Assembly (NCBI RefSeq): GCF_901709675.1
Contig: NC_051089.1
Span: forward strand, 4,562,476-4,626,475
Source: Syngnathus acus
Taxonomy: Eukaryota; Chordata; Actinopteri; Syngnathiformes; Syngnathidae
DNA length: 64,000 bases
Direction: 5' to 3'
Every line of letters begins with the position of its first letter. The first letter of the stretch is position 1. A program made the translations under genes and the position numbers. The notes beneath the pieces are model-generated. The model was not told where the DNA came from and ran no database searches. It worked only from the letters and a program-made list of their open reading frames with translations. Below are positions 25,201 through 33,870 of the stretch, piece by piece.

Positions 25201-28200
25201 TAACCAGCACAAACATTTAAAAAGAATGTGAGCAATCTAACTGAGAGAATTATGTGGGGAGTGAATTTATCATGGGCGGAATGGGGGGGAGATCTTAAAT
25301 CAAGCATGTCAAGTTAAAAGACAACTGTTTTAACATGACCCATGAGCCCATTAGGAGGATTGGATATTAGAGCTATGAAACATCCAAGTTCTGCCCCATC
25401 TGGAAAGCTTTAAAAATGGATTTGTCCTAACCACTGAAGGGACACGTACAACACTTATTGAATCAGCCAACAACTCGTGATTGACTGACTCGATTGAGGA
25501 ATACTTGGGATAGAAGTCACTGGGTAGTGAGTATTGTTCACAATTAAGATGCAGCGAGCCCGATACCAAACCAGAGACTTTGTGGTGATAAGACCAGGAC
25601 AGGGTCCTTTGGAAGCAGGATCTCACGTCCTATACACCTGCACTTGTTTTGACCTTGTTTGATGGCCACATCTGATTACGAAATCATCGTAAATCAAATC
25701 TTAAAGCAAGCGTTAAACATTTACAGAACATATAAATAAAACTGAGCAATGTAGCGCTTCTTTTATGGCTACTTGGAATTACGACATTTTTTTATTTGTG
25801 ATTTGATGATCTGGGGAAAGTAATACACCGACTAAAATGGTGTTGCTAATAAATTAGAATTTTATTTTGCCTGTCTTTAATCCTAATTTTATATATCCAG
25901 CAATTTAATGTTGAATGCATTGTGGTGACAGGAAAGTGTGGTGTCCATGGCTGCCGACTTAACAAGCGCATATCTACATTGTACAAGCACACAACAGAGA
26001 GATAAGGGGTATAATATGAGCTGCGGACTGAATGCACAGCTGCAGGTTCACACGGAGGCTTGGGCGCTAATAGCACTGAGTCAACATGTGCAAACATCAT
26101 TTAGGGCCTTTAAAATTTGGATTTAGGGAAGTGTTTGAAATGAGAGAGAGAGAAAAAACAAGAACCATGTTATTATGTACTTGGTGGTTTTAAACTCGGG
26201 GTGCTTCGCCGCGTTTTAAGGGTCGCCGGCTTTAATTGTCGACAACTATGTTGTAGTTTTTTTGCAAACAGAATAAATGCTCAAAGAATTCTGCAAATGT
26301 TTGGCGGAGATTTTTTAGTAATAGCACGAGAGCCAATTAAAAAAAACTGTCAAGGGTCATTTATTGTTTAAACTACATTTATGTGAACTAATTGAGGAGA
26401 GACAGAATGTGTTCATCCATGCCTGTATGATGGACAATACCAATTTAATACTTACATGGACAATTACTTCATTGTGACTCAGCCGGACAAATTTAAGACC
26501 ACAACAATTTGCAAATGGGTCAGTCACTACCCCGCACATTTTTGTGGGCAGCTGATTTGTAGTAAAACAATGCCACTACTCGAATCAAAGTCAAAATGCG
26601 AAAGAACACAAAGCTATCCCCGTTGACAACACGATGACAAATAAATTTGATTAACAAGCGATAGAGCAGATTTAAAGATGTGTGCTCCGCCCTGAACGCT
26701 GAGTAAACAAGAGTCGTGTTTTTTTAACAAGCTACAATGTCAGAATTAAAGAGCGGTTTGTGTGTTGGACTATTCCAATGCCTGTTTTTTTTTTTTGGGC
26801 GCCTCTGTCAAATCTGTCTTATAAAACATGAGTTGTGTTTTACGACTCAATCAATATTTTAGAAAGAGTACAAAGATTACGATGTTTCTGAAAAAATATC
26901 AAATGTATCAAAATAGGTGATCCTGCAAATCAACAAACAAACTAATTTAACAAAATAAATTGGTCACTTTGACTGTTAGCAGTGTCAAAGCCTCTGTCGT
27001 CATCATAATTCTCAGCTTCAGAGTACTGCGGCGATGACGAGGCACTAAAAATAAACCCTCTCTCATCTCAGTGGGAAAATTGGGTGTTTAATAAATCTGG
27101 CAAACTACAGTTCCTGACAGCCTACAATTAAAAGGCTGTACCCCAAAAAAAAAAAAAAAAACAGCATCAACTATTCACGTCTTGTACAATTACACATTTT
27201 ACACGTACCCTGGAGTCCTATCTGTCAACCGTGGGCCTTGAAAAAACAGCTTGTGAGGTCACACACACACACGTATCCATACACACATACTCATGTACAC
27301 ACACATAAACACACGCTTCCCGGGCACACAGTTTAGGTTGTGTTTGGATATGTTTAGAATGTGTGTGATGAAATGGCACCAGCTGTGTACACTAGAGGGA
27401 TGCACAAGCTCCACCAGGCGAAGCTTTAACCCGTTCCATGCTTACTGTGCAGAAGGCGGGACAAAGGACACAATGAGAGTAGGGAGGGAAGGGGAGGGGG
27501 GGGGTAGAGCTTTTGCAACTATTCAGTGTCAGGATCAGTTTCTTTTTACAGACCCAGTAAATGCCTCAGGTAATTACAGCTGCAACCCTTCAACTGACTG
27601 TTTTTTTCCACAGCTTAAACATGAGTGACTCGAGATGCTCATTAGTTGCTTAAAAAAAAATAAAAAATGCATAATTGTAAAAGTGCAATTTGCACATGTA
27701 ATGTTCTCGGCTACTAAGAACATAAAATAGATTAATTTAGCAGCCAGAGGAGCCCACCAAACATATTAATGTAATATGTAGAATACCGCATTGAGCAGAT
27801 TACTCAAAATGAGGCATGGTATAAACAACAATAACAATTGGGGTGAAGAATGGTCTGCTGGACGTCTTGGCATCGGAGGACAGATTTTATTCAAGGGGAG
27901 AAAAAAAAAACAGACTGCTGCAGTGAAGTGGAGACTGGAGTGTAATACTGCCCTACAACAGGGTAAGCTATGTTTTTTTCGTTCTCATTTATCACTGTCT
28001 GTACTTAAATATTACTGTGGAGCTGCAATTTTATTGTAGAGGAGATTGAATGAAGCAAGAAAATGGGCTGCTGCACCTTGTGGAGTATTTGGAGTGCACA
28101 TTTCCAATGCCCAGAGCTGCTGTGCAGGAACAGGGTAAGCTAAGGTTAGCATACATTATTTGGTTATTTCTAGCAACGGCATTTCAAATGTTAGCTAGTA

Positions 28201-31200
28201 AGCTAAAAGGAGCACAGTACATGCAATTAGTTGTCATATCTAGCCACATACACTCAAATTTTACAACGATATGTCAATTTTATTCAGATACTAAGGACAG
28301 CAACACAAAAGACTGTTCCAGCAAAGTGCAGTATCCAGATCGAATGCACAGCAACAAGGTAAGCTAATGTTAGCAAATGCATTCTTATTTAATCATCATG
28401 TATCCTCAAATGTTACAAGTGCAACAACTATTCTATTATGCCAATGTTTGTTCTTTCTCAAACACAAAAGTTGTTTTACGTCTGTCCATATGTTTTAGTA
28501 CTGGTGGAATTCCTGTTGGTTTGAGTATTAGCACCAGAGCAGGTGAAGAGTTTGCAAGAACATCTGTTGGTAATTTCAATCTCTCTGTGCCTGGAGGCAA
28601 TGAAATCCCACACTAAATGGATACTGTATCTGAAACATTATTAAGGAAGAAAAAACAGGAGGGAGGCAGACCAGATGGTCATAAATCTGAGGGATACACT
28701 GGGTCCCTTTTTCATGAAAGCATTTAGGTTGATCACATTCTGCTTTTACAAATACCAAAAAGCCAGACAAACCCAAATAGCTCCTTGTCTTCTGTTCAGT
28801 GCTAAGATTTACATGTGTAAACCGCATAACCTTCGCTGTCTCCCATCATGCGCATTACACGGAATCGAACAAATAAACACTGGATGCGTGGAAATAAAAC
28901 TCCAGTGTGCTCATTTAAAGCTTCTCCAAACATTGGAAGCAGCTCTGTTACTGACTGTAACCTTGTGTTGCTTCATGTAATCCAAAATTGCAATAAAATA
29001 AAAAACGTGAGTCACAAGGCTGAGTCAGCAACTTAACCAATCAGTGAAGTAATAATGTCAACACCTGACAGTAAATGCAACAGAAAAAGTCTGAGTAGAA
29101 TGGAACTTCTGAGGTAAAAAACCAATCAATATATATATTTCTTTTTTATTTTATTTTATAAGAGACGTCTCACACTTTTGACATGCTGGTTATGAATCTT
29201 GGCCCAGTCCTCCTTTTTTAGAGTTTCATGTTCTCCTCTTACATGCTTAGTTTATAGACTGGATGATGAAATTCCCTCATTCAATTGAAAGCATTTTACA
29301 GAATCACTATTCATCTGTGTGAAGTCGTAGCTTGATCCTCCTCCATCTCATCTCTATTAATTATAACTTGAGCACCTAATTAACTTCTGTGTCACTCGTT
29401 TGGCTTTTTCTGTCCATTAAAAAAAAAGAAAAGAACCTCCCATGTCTCCAAAACTGCTTCTGTGTTGAGTATGTTTTTGTTCTTTTACTCAAGATCCTGT
29501 CAGGATGCATAAATAGATTTAATTGAGCGATGCATAACACCAAGTGCTTGGCAAAGTGAGAAATAAACAGAGGGCGAGTTTGAATGATGCATGCAAACGA
29601 GAGCACCATGCATCATCTCCCTTCCCATCATAACTCTTTTAACGTTGTTGGCAATTAACTGTTACGGACGATTACACTTGACCTGAGGAATTTAGAAGTC
29701 AACGAAGGTATCAAGCCAAATCAAAGAAGCGTTCTCTAGGGGCTGATGACATGATGAAATCGGGCACATATGACAAGTTGGTCACAATGGAGATGATGAA
29801 ACAGTGCGACAAAGCCGGCAACTTTTTTTTTTTAATGTAGCTGGAGAGGCCAAATAAATCTGATAACTTGGGGGCAGAGGAGGGCATAGGTTGGACAACA
29901 ACAAAAACAGTTGTGGGATTATTTTTATTTGTTTTTTATCGGGGTGATGTATCACCACCGCTACAATGCTGACATATTGTGAGAAAAAAAAAATGTGGGG
30001 CTTACATAACATTGTGGGGCTAATGAACAGTACAACTCTCTGGAGATGCTTATCAAGCAGGCAGTGAGGTGATTCTTGGAAATGGTCGTGTTAATGGACA
30101 ACATCACATGGTCGCTTATAATTTGCATTTGGAAACATAGCTGATGAGATATGGTGGTTAAAATCTATGTTTTGGATGGGTATGAGAATCAGTTATGTGA
30201 TTGTTAAGAATTTGGTTTGTTTTGAAATTGGAGTGCACGACTTGGCTGTTGATGCACTCGTAACAAGAAGCAACATGACATTTACTGAAAATGCCCAAAC
30301 CTGTAGTGGCTTAGTAAAGTTTCACACCTAAGTACTAATACAATTTGACATGCTGTTTTAGTTTCTTATTTTACAACTGAGTTCCGTTCTTACAACACAA
30401 TTTTGTACTCAAGTCCAAACTGCCTGCAGTCAATCACTAATCAATAATAAGACAGTAGAAAAGTCAAAATTACGAGGTAGGAGGAGAAAAAAAGTGCAAC
30501 AGCCTTGTGTTCCACCATTGTTTCATGTTTTTTTTTTAACGATTTTTTAAGGGATACCATAACTTGTGCAAAGCAGTCGAATAGGAAAAGATAATCCCGA
30601 TATTGAATTATTTCAAAGTACTACTATTTTATCTTGAAAAACATTCTGGAGTAGAAAATGCATAAACTATTTCTGAAGAATAATTTGACATTTTGTGGAA
30701 AAACTATAATACTACTATTTACTGCAGCAACTACTACAGTACTGATCGGATTTTATCTTGCATTATTTGAGGTTGTCCAAACTATGCCTTTAGATCCTAA
30801 AAATATTTGCAAGTGAAGATTTTTTTTTGTTTATGGCTTAACGGTCCATTTTTTTCCAGCAATAAGAAGTCATTGCCTCCTGTGCGCTTGTTCCTAATTC
30901 GTGATGTCATTCATTAAGTTTGATCTTGGCAGATTTTAACACGCTGCACCAAAGTCTGTTAAAAAGTTTGCTTATAAGTGAATCAACCGAGTAGATTTCA
31001 ATCCAATAGGGTTAGATAAAGATCAGAAAAAAAATACTGTACATGTTGGAAGTCAGTTTGCAAGAGGTGCACGCTGATGTTAGGGTTATCATCACCAAAT
31101 AAGCCCTCCTCACCTTGTTGAAGTTGTAGTATCCCAAACAGTGGGAGAAATCCAGGTTCGCTGGTTCTCCAGGAATAGAATTTCCACCGGCATTGGGGTA

Positions 31201-31215
31201 AAAACGTACATCCAT
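761..31215 (-). CDS. tox3: tox3, TOX high mobility group box family member 3 (whole gene, 7 coding exons)
   Basis: This is a nuclear HMG-box protein of the TOX family. Known TOX3 binds or bends DNA and co-activates calcium/CREB-CITED1-dependent transcription in neurons and epithelium. The joined coding sequence is 31215-31114, 13910-13845, 8100-7849, 2434-2171, 2075-1845, 1704-1624 and 1537-761, giving 34+22+84+88+77+27+258 = 590 residues. Human TOX3 is about 576. Domains seen: N-terminal region starting MDVRFYP; TOX signature with [14 protein letters not shown] (residues 65-78); Ser/Pro-rich linker; Lys-rich nuclear localisation stretch (242-253); HMG box (about 258-326); Gln/His/Met-rich tail (440-539); C-terminus QVLSQVSIF. 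The glutamine tail separates it from TOX, TOX2 and TOX4, so I am confident of the paralogue. All six introns are GT..AG and phase 0. The start was chosen because MDVRFYP is the conserved TOX3 beginning and the ATG lies in a GCCATGG context. Confidence 0.95.
917..1216 (-). repeat. CAG/CAA (glutamine-coding) imperfect triplet tract in tox3 exon 7
   Basis: The stretch is dominated by CAG, CAA, CAT/CAC and ATG codons. The longest pure glutamine run is 12 codons at 1033-998, eight CAA followed by four CAG. Further runs of 6 and 4 glutamines are interrupted by Met, His and Leu. The tract corresponds to the trinucleotide-repeat region that gave human TOX3 its old names CAGF9/TNRC9. Because it is interrupted and CAA-rich, it is probably less prone to slippage than a pure CAG run. 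Confidence 0.9.
1624..1704 (-). CDS. tox3: tox3 coding exon 6 (residues 306-332), end of the HMG box
   Basis: This 81-base exon encodes [20 protein letters not shown] followed by RASLVSK, the third helix and C-terminal basic end of the HMG box. The acceptor is ttcag|GTG (AG at 1706-1705). The donor is AAG|GTCAGT (GT at 1623-1622). Both ends are phase 0. The flanking introns are only 140 and 86 bp. Confidence 0.94.
1845..2075 (-). CDS. tox3: tox3 coding exon 5 (residues 229-305), nuclear localisation stretch and most of the HMG box
   Basis: The exon encodes [12 protein letters not shown], then the Lys-rich [12 protein letters not shown] (residues 242-253, nuclear localisation and minor-groove contact), then [20 protein letters not shown] and on to the HMG core with the conserved Trp in [13 protein letters not shown]. 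This is nearly identical to other vertebrate TOX3 proteins as I recall them. The acceptor is ttttag|GTT (AG at 2077-2076). The donor is CAG|GTACGT (GT at 1844-1843). Confidence 0.95.
2171..2434 (-). CDS. tox3: tox3 coding exon 4 (residues 141-228)
   Basis: The exon encodes [16 protein letters not shown], then [16 protein letters not shown] and the Ser/Pro-rich [20 protein letters not shown] block, ending in acidic [10 protein letters not shown]. The LTTINQS and [19 protein letters not shown] segments are strongly conserved in TOX proteins. The acceptor is tgacag|AAC (AG at 2436-2435). The donor is AGG|GTGAGG (GT at 2170-2169). Phase 0 at both ends. Confidence 0.93.
3560..3760. promoter_or_regulatory. 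candidate conserved non-coding element, intron 3
   Basis: Balanced-composition sequence without low-complexity runs. It contains words such as atgctgattacctc, catgctgagctcatta and ggccaatgag (inverted CCAAT-like at 3692-3698). The call is by texture only, because introns of developmental regulators such as tox3 often hold enhancers. Confidence 0.2.
3836..3865. repeat. poly-T run (30 bases)
   Basis: An uninterrupted run of T lies in tox3 intron 3. Read on the minus strand it is poly-A, so it could be the tail of a decayed retroposon, but I see no recognisable body next to it. Confidence 0.85.
4060..4255. promoter_or_regulatory. candidate conserved non-coding element, intron 3
   Basis: A non-repetitive block with the GTGCGAC/GTCGCAC inverted pair (4078-4084 and 4115-4121), gattacgg, and a CAGCAGCT stretch near its end. 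It differs from the AT-rich filler on both sides. There is no direct evidence of function. Confidence 0.2.
5176..5197. repeat. 22-bp perfect palindrome
   Basis: The half-site atgttagcatc is followed immediately by its exact reverse complement gatgctaacat. The same GTTAGC/GCTAAC word recurs across the window and is common in spiny-rayed fish genomes. Confidence 0.85.
5270..5325 (+). mobile_element. LINE 3'-tail-like remnant (L2-type)
   Basis: The segment tgtgaccctgaacaggataa followed by a diverged gaacatggacgggtgga closely resembles the common teleost LINE tail, in which a GACCCTGAACAGGATAAGCGG-like segment precedes an ATGGATGG run. Only the tail is visible. Confidence 0.45.
6560..6940. promoter_or_regulatory. 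candidate conserved non-coding element with octamer word, intron 3
   Basis: A non-repetitive block holding a perfect POU octamer atgcaaat (6652-6659), ccaatcag (6633-6640) and the words ggaggaataaatgcc and tggaatgtaaataaatgc. The texture suits an enhancer in a developmental gene. Conservation cannot be tested here. Confidence 0.22.
7034..7195. mobile_element. short non-autonomous DNA transposon (MITE-like) with terminal inverted repeats
   Basis: The left end ccgtatttttcgaacaataa and right end tctgaaaaaatacgg are imperfect inverted repeats, followed inward by ggcgcac and gtgcacc. The sequence resembles the abundant fish family whose ends read CCGTATTTTTCGGACTATAA. There is no coding capacity. 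A clear target-site duplication is not visible. Confidence 0.65.
7849..8100 (-). CDS. tox3: tox3 coding exon 3 (residues 57-140)
   Basis: This exon encodes the most conserved N-terminal TOX block, [22 protein letters not shown], followed by a less conserved Pro/Ser stretch and then [16 protein letters not shown]. The acceptor is ccttgcag|ACC (AG at 8102-8101). The donor used here is GTG|GTGAGT (GT at 7848-7847). A second possible donor three bases upstream (CCG|GTGGTG) would delete one Val and is weaker. Mammalian TOX3 has an extra Gln before TFHTP; no nearby alternative AG would supply it here. Confidence 0.93.
12484..12500 (+). repeat. poly-G run (17 bases)
   Basis: Uninterrupted G on the plus strand in tox3 intron 2. 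It may form stacked G structures and is likely length-polymorphic or miscalled. Confidence 0.85.
13345..13505 (-). mobile_element. decayed non-LTR retrotransposon (RTE-like LINE), reverse-transcriptase fragment
   Basis: Read on the minus strand, 13398-13354 encodes [15 protein letters not shown], which fits the reverse-transcriptase motif of the type xGxxQGxxLSPxLF. Just upstream, in a shifted frame, the strand reads [13 protein letters not shown], matching the usual QDMYE-S-TAVRC stretch before that motif in fish RTE-type elements. The insert between the two is shortened and frame-shifted, so the copy is dead. No 3' tail was recognised. It lies about 350 bases from the tox3 exon 2 acceptor, in the same orientation as the gene. 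Confidence 0.7.
13845..13910 (-). CDS. tox3: tox3 coding exon 2 (residues 35-56)
   Basis: This 66-base exon encodes [22 protein letters not shown], the counterpart of the asparagine-rich [15 protein letters not shown] stretch of TOX3. The acceptor is ctttcag|TTC (AG at 13912-13911). The donor is GAT|GTGAGT (GT at 13844-13843). Both boundaries are phase 0, so skipping this exon would keep the frame and remove 22 residues. It is too short to appear as an open frame of notable length and was found by homology and splice sites. Confidence 0.9.
14268..14286 (+). repeat. poly-G run (19 bases)
   Basis: Uninterrupted G on the plus strand about 360 bases inside intron 1 from exon 2. Confidence 0.85.
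16083..16248. repeat. TA-rich microsatellite ending in TG repeats
   Basis: Alternating tatata and tgtata words, then ataataat, then an uninterrupted (AT)n run at about 16180-16213, then (TG)n at about 16231-16247. The self-complementary AT run could extrude as a cruciform, and the TG run is a Z-DNA former. Confidence 0.9.
17736..18200 (+). other. 154-codon open frame of unknown meaning in tox3 intron 1
   Basis: It opens with ATGGGG directly after an in-frame TAA (17733-17735) and ends at TAA 18198-18200. The predicted product (for example the segments [20 protein letters not shown] and [20 protein letters not shown]) has a plausible amino-acid mix, with no obvious signal peptide, membrane span or family motif that I recognise. 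About one frame of this length is expected by chance in 64 kb of this composition, so length alone proves nothing. It is antisense to tox3. Confidence 0.2.
19680..20170. promoter_or_regulatory. candidate conserved non-coding element, intron 1
   Basis: A block of balanced composition without low-complexity runs. It contains an E-box CAGCTG (19860-19865), aacaaattgcccgggcctgc, acattccaatttgtggctgt and gtctaatttaaatcctgg. It coincides with a 167-codon open frame (19564-20067), which I regard as a by-product of the composition. Confidence 0.25.
21231..21318. repeat. two tandem 44-bp units
   Basis: Unit 1 (21231-21274) begins ctgccattgacgagaataga. Unit 2 (21275-21318) begins ctggcattgacgagaattga. 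Both end in actttgtactg and then G-rich bases. A partial third start, ctggca, follows at 21319. The cactgccattgacg word is familiar from dispersed teleost repeats. Confidence 0.85.
23201..23264. repeat. (ATCC)n tetranucleotide microsatellite, about 16 units
   Basis: Uninterrupted atcc/tcca repeats. Fish LINE tails often end in the complementary ATGG repeat, but no LINE tail is recognisable beside it. Confidence 0.95.
23275..23560. repeat. probable dispersed repeat rich in gatacgat / cgatact words
   Basis: The segment repeats words such as caagatacgatta, attacgatacaata and gtcacgatactatt, and ends with tagcgatactgtaccatgac. This texture is typical of a common teleost non-coding dispersed repeat. 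The boundaries are approximate and the family is not named. Confidence 0.4.
27255..27315. repeat. CA-rich stretch
   Basis: An interrupted (CA)n stretch, cacacacacacac followed by catacacacatac, in tox3 intron 1. Confidence 0.8.
27900..28400 (+). other. three repeated donor-like modules
   Basis: Three times in about 400 bases a short stretch ends in CA(A)CA(G)GGTAAGCTA or close to it: at 27953-27970 (caacagggtaagctatg), 28128-28150 (ggaacagggtaagctaaggt) and 28350-28375 (caacaaggtaagctaatgtt). Copies two and three continue into GTTAGC. Each looks like the end of an exon followed by a GTAAGC donor, but no shared open frame or matching acceptors are convincing. It may be a decayed tandem repeat rather than a transcript. 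Confidence 0.35.
31114..31215 (-). CDS. tox3: tox3 coding exon 1 (residues 1-34)
   Basis: The exon encodes MDVRFYP through LGYYNFNK, matching the N-terminus of TOX3 up to its conserved LGYY motif. The ATG is at 31215-31213 in a strong GCCATGG context. The donor is AAG|GTGAGG with the GT at 31113-31112, and the exon ends in phase 0. An in-frame ATG 39 bases upstream (31254) would add 13 residues not typical of TOX3. I treat that stretch as 5' UTR, although an N-terminal extension cannot be excluded. Confidence 0.92.
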
Positions 31216-31590
31216 GGCAAAAAGATGAGAGGGGGTCGCGCGGCTGTGGCGCACCGGGGTACTGGGTGCTGTGCTCAGCTTTACAATCCAAAGCGCACCG
31301 GGGGAGCCTGGTGGTGGAGGTGGTGGTAGTAGTAGTTGCAGTAAAAGTAGTCAAAGTAGAAGTTGGATTATCCCTCTTCTGCGCGCAAGGAATCCTTGCA
31401 GGAAAGCTGTGAGAAGGTGCCCCTCATGGAGCGCCAGTGGCCGAGCATGTACGCGCAGCTGCTGGATACAAAAGACCGGCAGGGAGCGAGTGAGCGAACG
31501 GGCGGGCGAGTGAGCGAGCGAGGCTCAAGTGAGCGCGGGTCCACCTCCTTCCTACTACTTCTTCTCCAGCTCCTTCTCACGTGCACCCAT
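31216..31590 (-). promoter_or_regulatory. tox3: putative tox3 5' UTR / CpG-rich promoter region
   Basis: From the start codon outward, the sequence becomes GC- and CpG-rich compared with the AT-rich surroundings. It has CGCGC words (31252-31290 and 31380-31400), an Sp1-like gggcgggc (31500-31507) and repeated gcgagtgagcgag words. This fits a CpG-island promoter and 5' UTR for tox3. No TATA box can be placed with confidence and the transcription start is unknown. Confidence 0.5.
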
Positions 31591-33415
31591 TAAAAGTTAA
31601 AAGTTAGTCCTTCCGACACATTTCCACGCGAGTTGATGCAATTTAGCGGAGGAAAGTAGATTATTATAGGACACGCGGTGAGTGGAAGGGATGCGTGATC
31701 GGTAAAGACTGACTGCACGCACACAACCAGAGGAAAACAAGGTAAAGTGTGCGCAGGAGACCAAGACACGCCCATGGTAAAAGGCTGGTAAGACATATTG
31801 ATGATTAACGTGGAAAGAAAAAAGAAAAAAAAAATCATGATTTGTCACTATATGGGTAGTTCTCTGGAAGTATGAAACGCAGGTTTACTTTGATGCTCAT
31901 GTTTTTTCCCCCCTTTATAATCAATCTTGGGATTTCACGTCTTAGAATATTGCAGACATACAGCAGAGATAAAATAAATTGTGAGATTTGATTATGTGTG
32001 AATGCATTTTGATTGGTGAAAAATGTGTAACGGCCACTTCCCATTGGTGACATGACAATTAACGCACTTTCTCCACAAAACAGGCAGAATGTCAATGCAA
32101 AAAATGACTGTTTAATTAAGTCCCAAATTCCCCACAATTCACGAGACGTCTCCATGAACCAAAAATGTTGCCCCATTTCTTCCACAAGGTGACATTCACT
32201 GCTATCTCCTACTGTAATTACTGTACTTCTGACATGAATGTGTTGAAACTAGTTTTTAGGTCATGTCGCGTATATATATTGCGCAATTTGCATTTTTAGT
32301 GTTAACTTTGTGTAGATCTAGCTGCAAGTTTTGTTGCTTTTTTTTTTTTTTTTAATTGTCAGTCATTGACAATTAGGTTACATTTCAGCTAATGTTAACA
32401 ACTTATCTCTACGCACATGCCAATATTTCTAGTCATATACAAGTGGTTAAACTACAAAGGTCTGCAAACATTAATAATACATTGTGGTAAGAAATAGGTT
32501 GCTCCTCTGAGGAGTAACAGAATTTTGGTTCCTGCGTGTTTTAATAAATAGGTCAGCGCTTTTCAACAGCAGTGTAATCCAACATTTGATGTGAGATGAA
32601 GGTGATAAAACACAAAATGTACTTTATATTCATTTTTAACACAACCAGTCGGCAGCTGGCGAGAGAAGTTAACATAGCGGACGACATCTTCACTCAGTGC
32701 TCCTTCTTGTCAAATAAACTGGATTTACAACCTTGCTATTTACTACTATGCGGTGTTTTTCAAACAGGGCTCTTTCAGTGAGGTTGTCACATTTGGCTCT
32801 GTCAGGGGGCAAAAGAGGTGCGAATAAACATGGAAATCAATGGCGTCGGCCTTGAGTGTGACACATGAGCAAAGCTTTGTGTTTGTGTTTGGTTTGCAAA
32901 ATGTCAAAAGTGTCTACATACAAAACAACAAATCTTTTGTTGGAAATCCATCCAACTGTACAGTATATGGGAGACCTGTGTATCTGTGTGACTGAAAGAT
33001 TTTGGTGGAGCTTTTTACAAATTTTTCAAGCCGTGTCAACATTCTTGATGGAGTTGATGCACCCACTCTACCTGTCATCCACGCTCAACAAAGTCAAAAC
33101 ACACTTATTTTGACATGTATAGCACCTTTTTCAACACGGTGTCAGAGTTGACGCAGCTCTCCTTTGACTAACAAATCTAAATAAAAGTCACAAAACCTTT
33201 ATTTCAGCCCTTCAGAAACTTTTTAGGCCATCAAAACGTCTTCTGTAGCCCCCAAACACCTTTGCATTACGCTTTAATCAATAACTGCAAGACCGTTTTC
33301 ATGTTTTTGGTTGTTAACATAACATATATGTAAAGAAAATGCAAAAAAATGAGTGAGGTGTTGCGTGACTTGAATCGCTCAAGTTAGTTTATTTTACATT
33401 TTAACAATGAGCATG

Positions 33416-33755
33416 CCTTAAAGCAGGGGTGTCAAACTCAATTTTTTGGCGGGCCGCATTGTAGTCATAGCTTCTTTCGGATGGCCATTAGGACTGTCAA
33501 CCCAAATAAATGTATGAGCACCTCATATTATATACAGTAAAAGCTACAAAACAAACTGACAAATAACTCGTTTTCAAATCAGATGAGTAAAAACTGGTCA
33601 AATATTAAAAAAAACATATTAAAAGTGAAGACAATTTGCAATTCTAGTAATGACACACGAATTCGCTGTACAATTTGTCTTTGCGGGCCACATAAAATGA
33701 TGTGGCGGTCCGTATCTGGCCCCCGGGCCTTGAGTTTGACACCTGTGCCTTAAAG
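33416..33755. mobile_element. non-autonomous hAT-like DNA transposon with perfect 8-bp target-site duplication
   Basis: The body 33424-33747 (324 bp) begins caggggtgtcaaactca and ends tgagtttgacacctgtg, which are 17-bp inverted termini with one mismatch. It is flanked on both sides by the direct repeat ccttaaag (33416-33423 and 33748-33755). Eight-base duplications with CAGGGGT-like termini are the hallmark of the hAT superfamily. There is no coding capacity, so it must have been mobilised in trans. The perfect duplication suggests a fairly recent insertion. The flanking duplications are included in the coordinates. Confidence 0.9.
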
Positions 33756-33837
33756 GGTTGAAGCGCCACAACAAAAATGCTAATTAGCATTATGTTAACA
33801 GGGCGTTTCTTCAAACAGTTTGACTGTTTTTAATGCC

Positions 33838-33870
33838 TATAATAATAATAATAATAACAATAATAATAAT
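33838..33870. repeat. (AAT)n microsatellite
   Basis: Eleven or so aat units with one aac interruption, just beyond the hAT-like element. Confidence 0.85.

Larger units (their letters stand above)
13911..31113 (-). other. tox3: tox3 intron 1 (17.2 kb)
   Basis: Donor GTGAGG, acceptor ctttcag. This is the largest intron of the gene. It contains a 19-G run, a TA/TG-rich microsatellite (16083-16248), a 44-bp tandem duplication (21231-21318), a TCCA microsatellite, a gatacgat-rich dispersed repeat (23275-23560), three repeated donor-like modules (27.9-28.4 kb), and two long open frames (17736-18200 and 19564-20067) that I do not accept as proven genes. The rest is unique AT-rich sequence with no recognised exon. 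Confidence 0.85.

Noticed and set aside
30998-31354. Longer minus-strand frames across tox3 exon 1
   Set aside because: Only the frame with MDVRFYP matches TOX3. The 31354 frame is a shifted shadow, and reading past 31113 enters intron 1.
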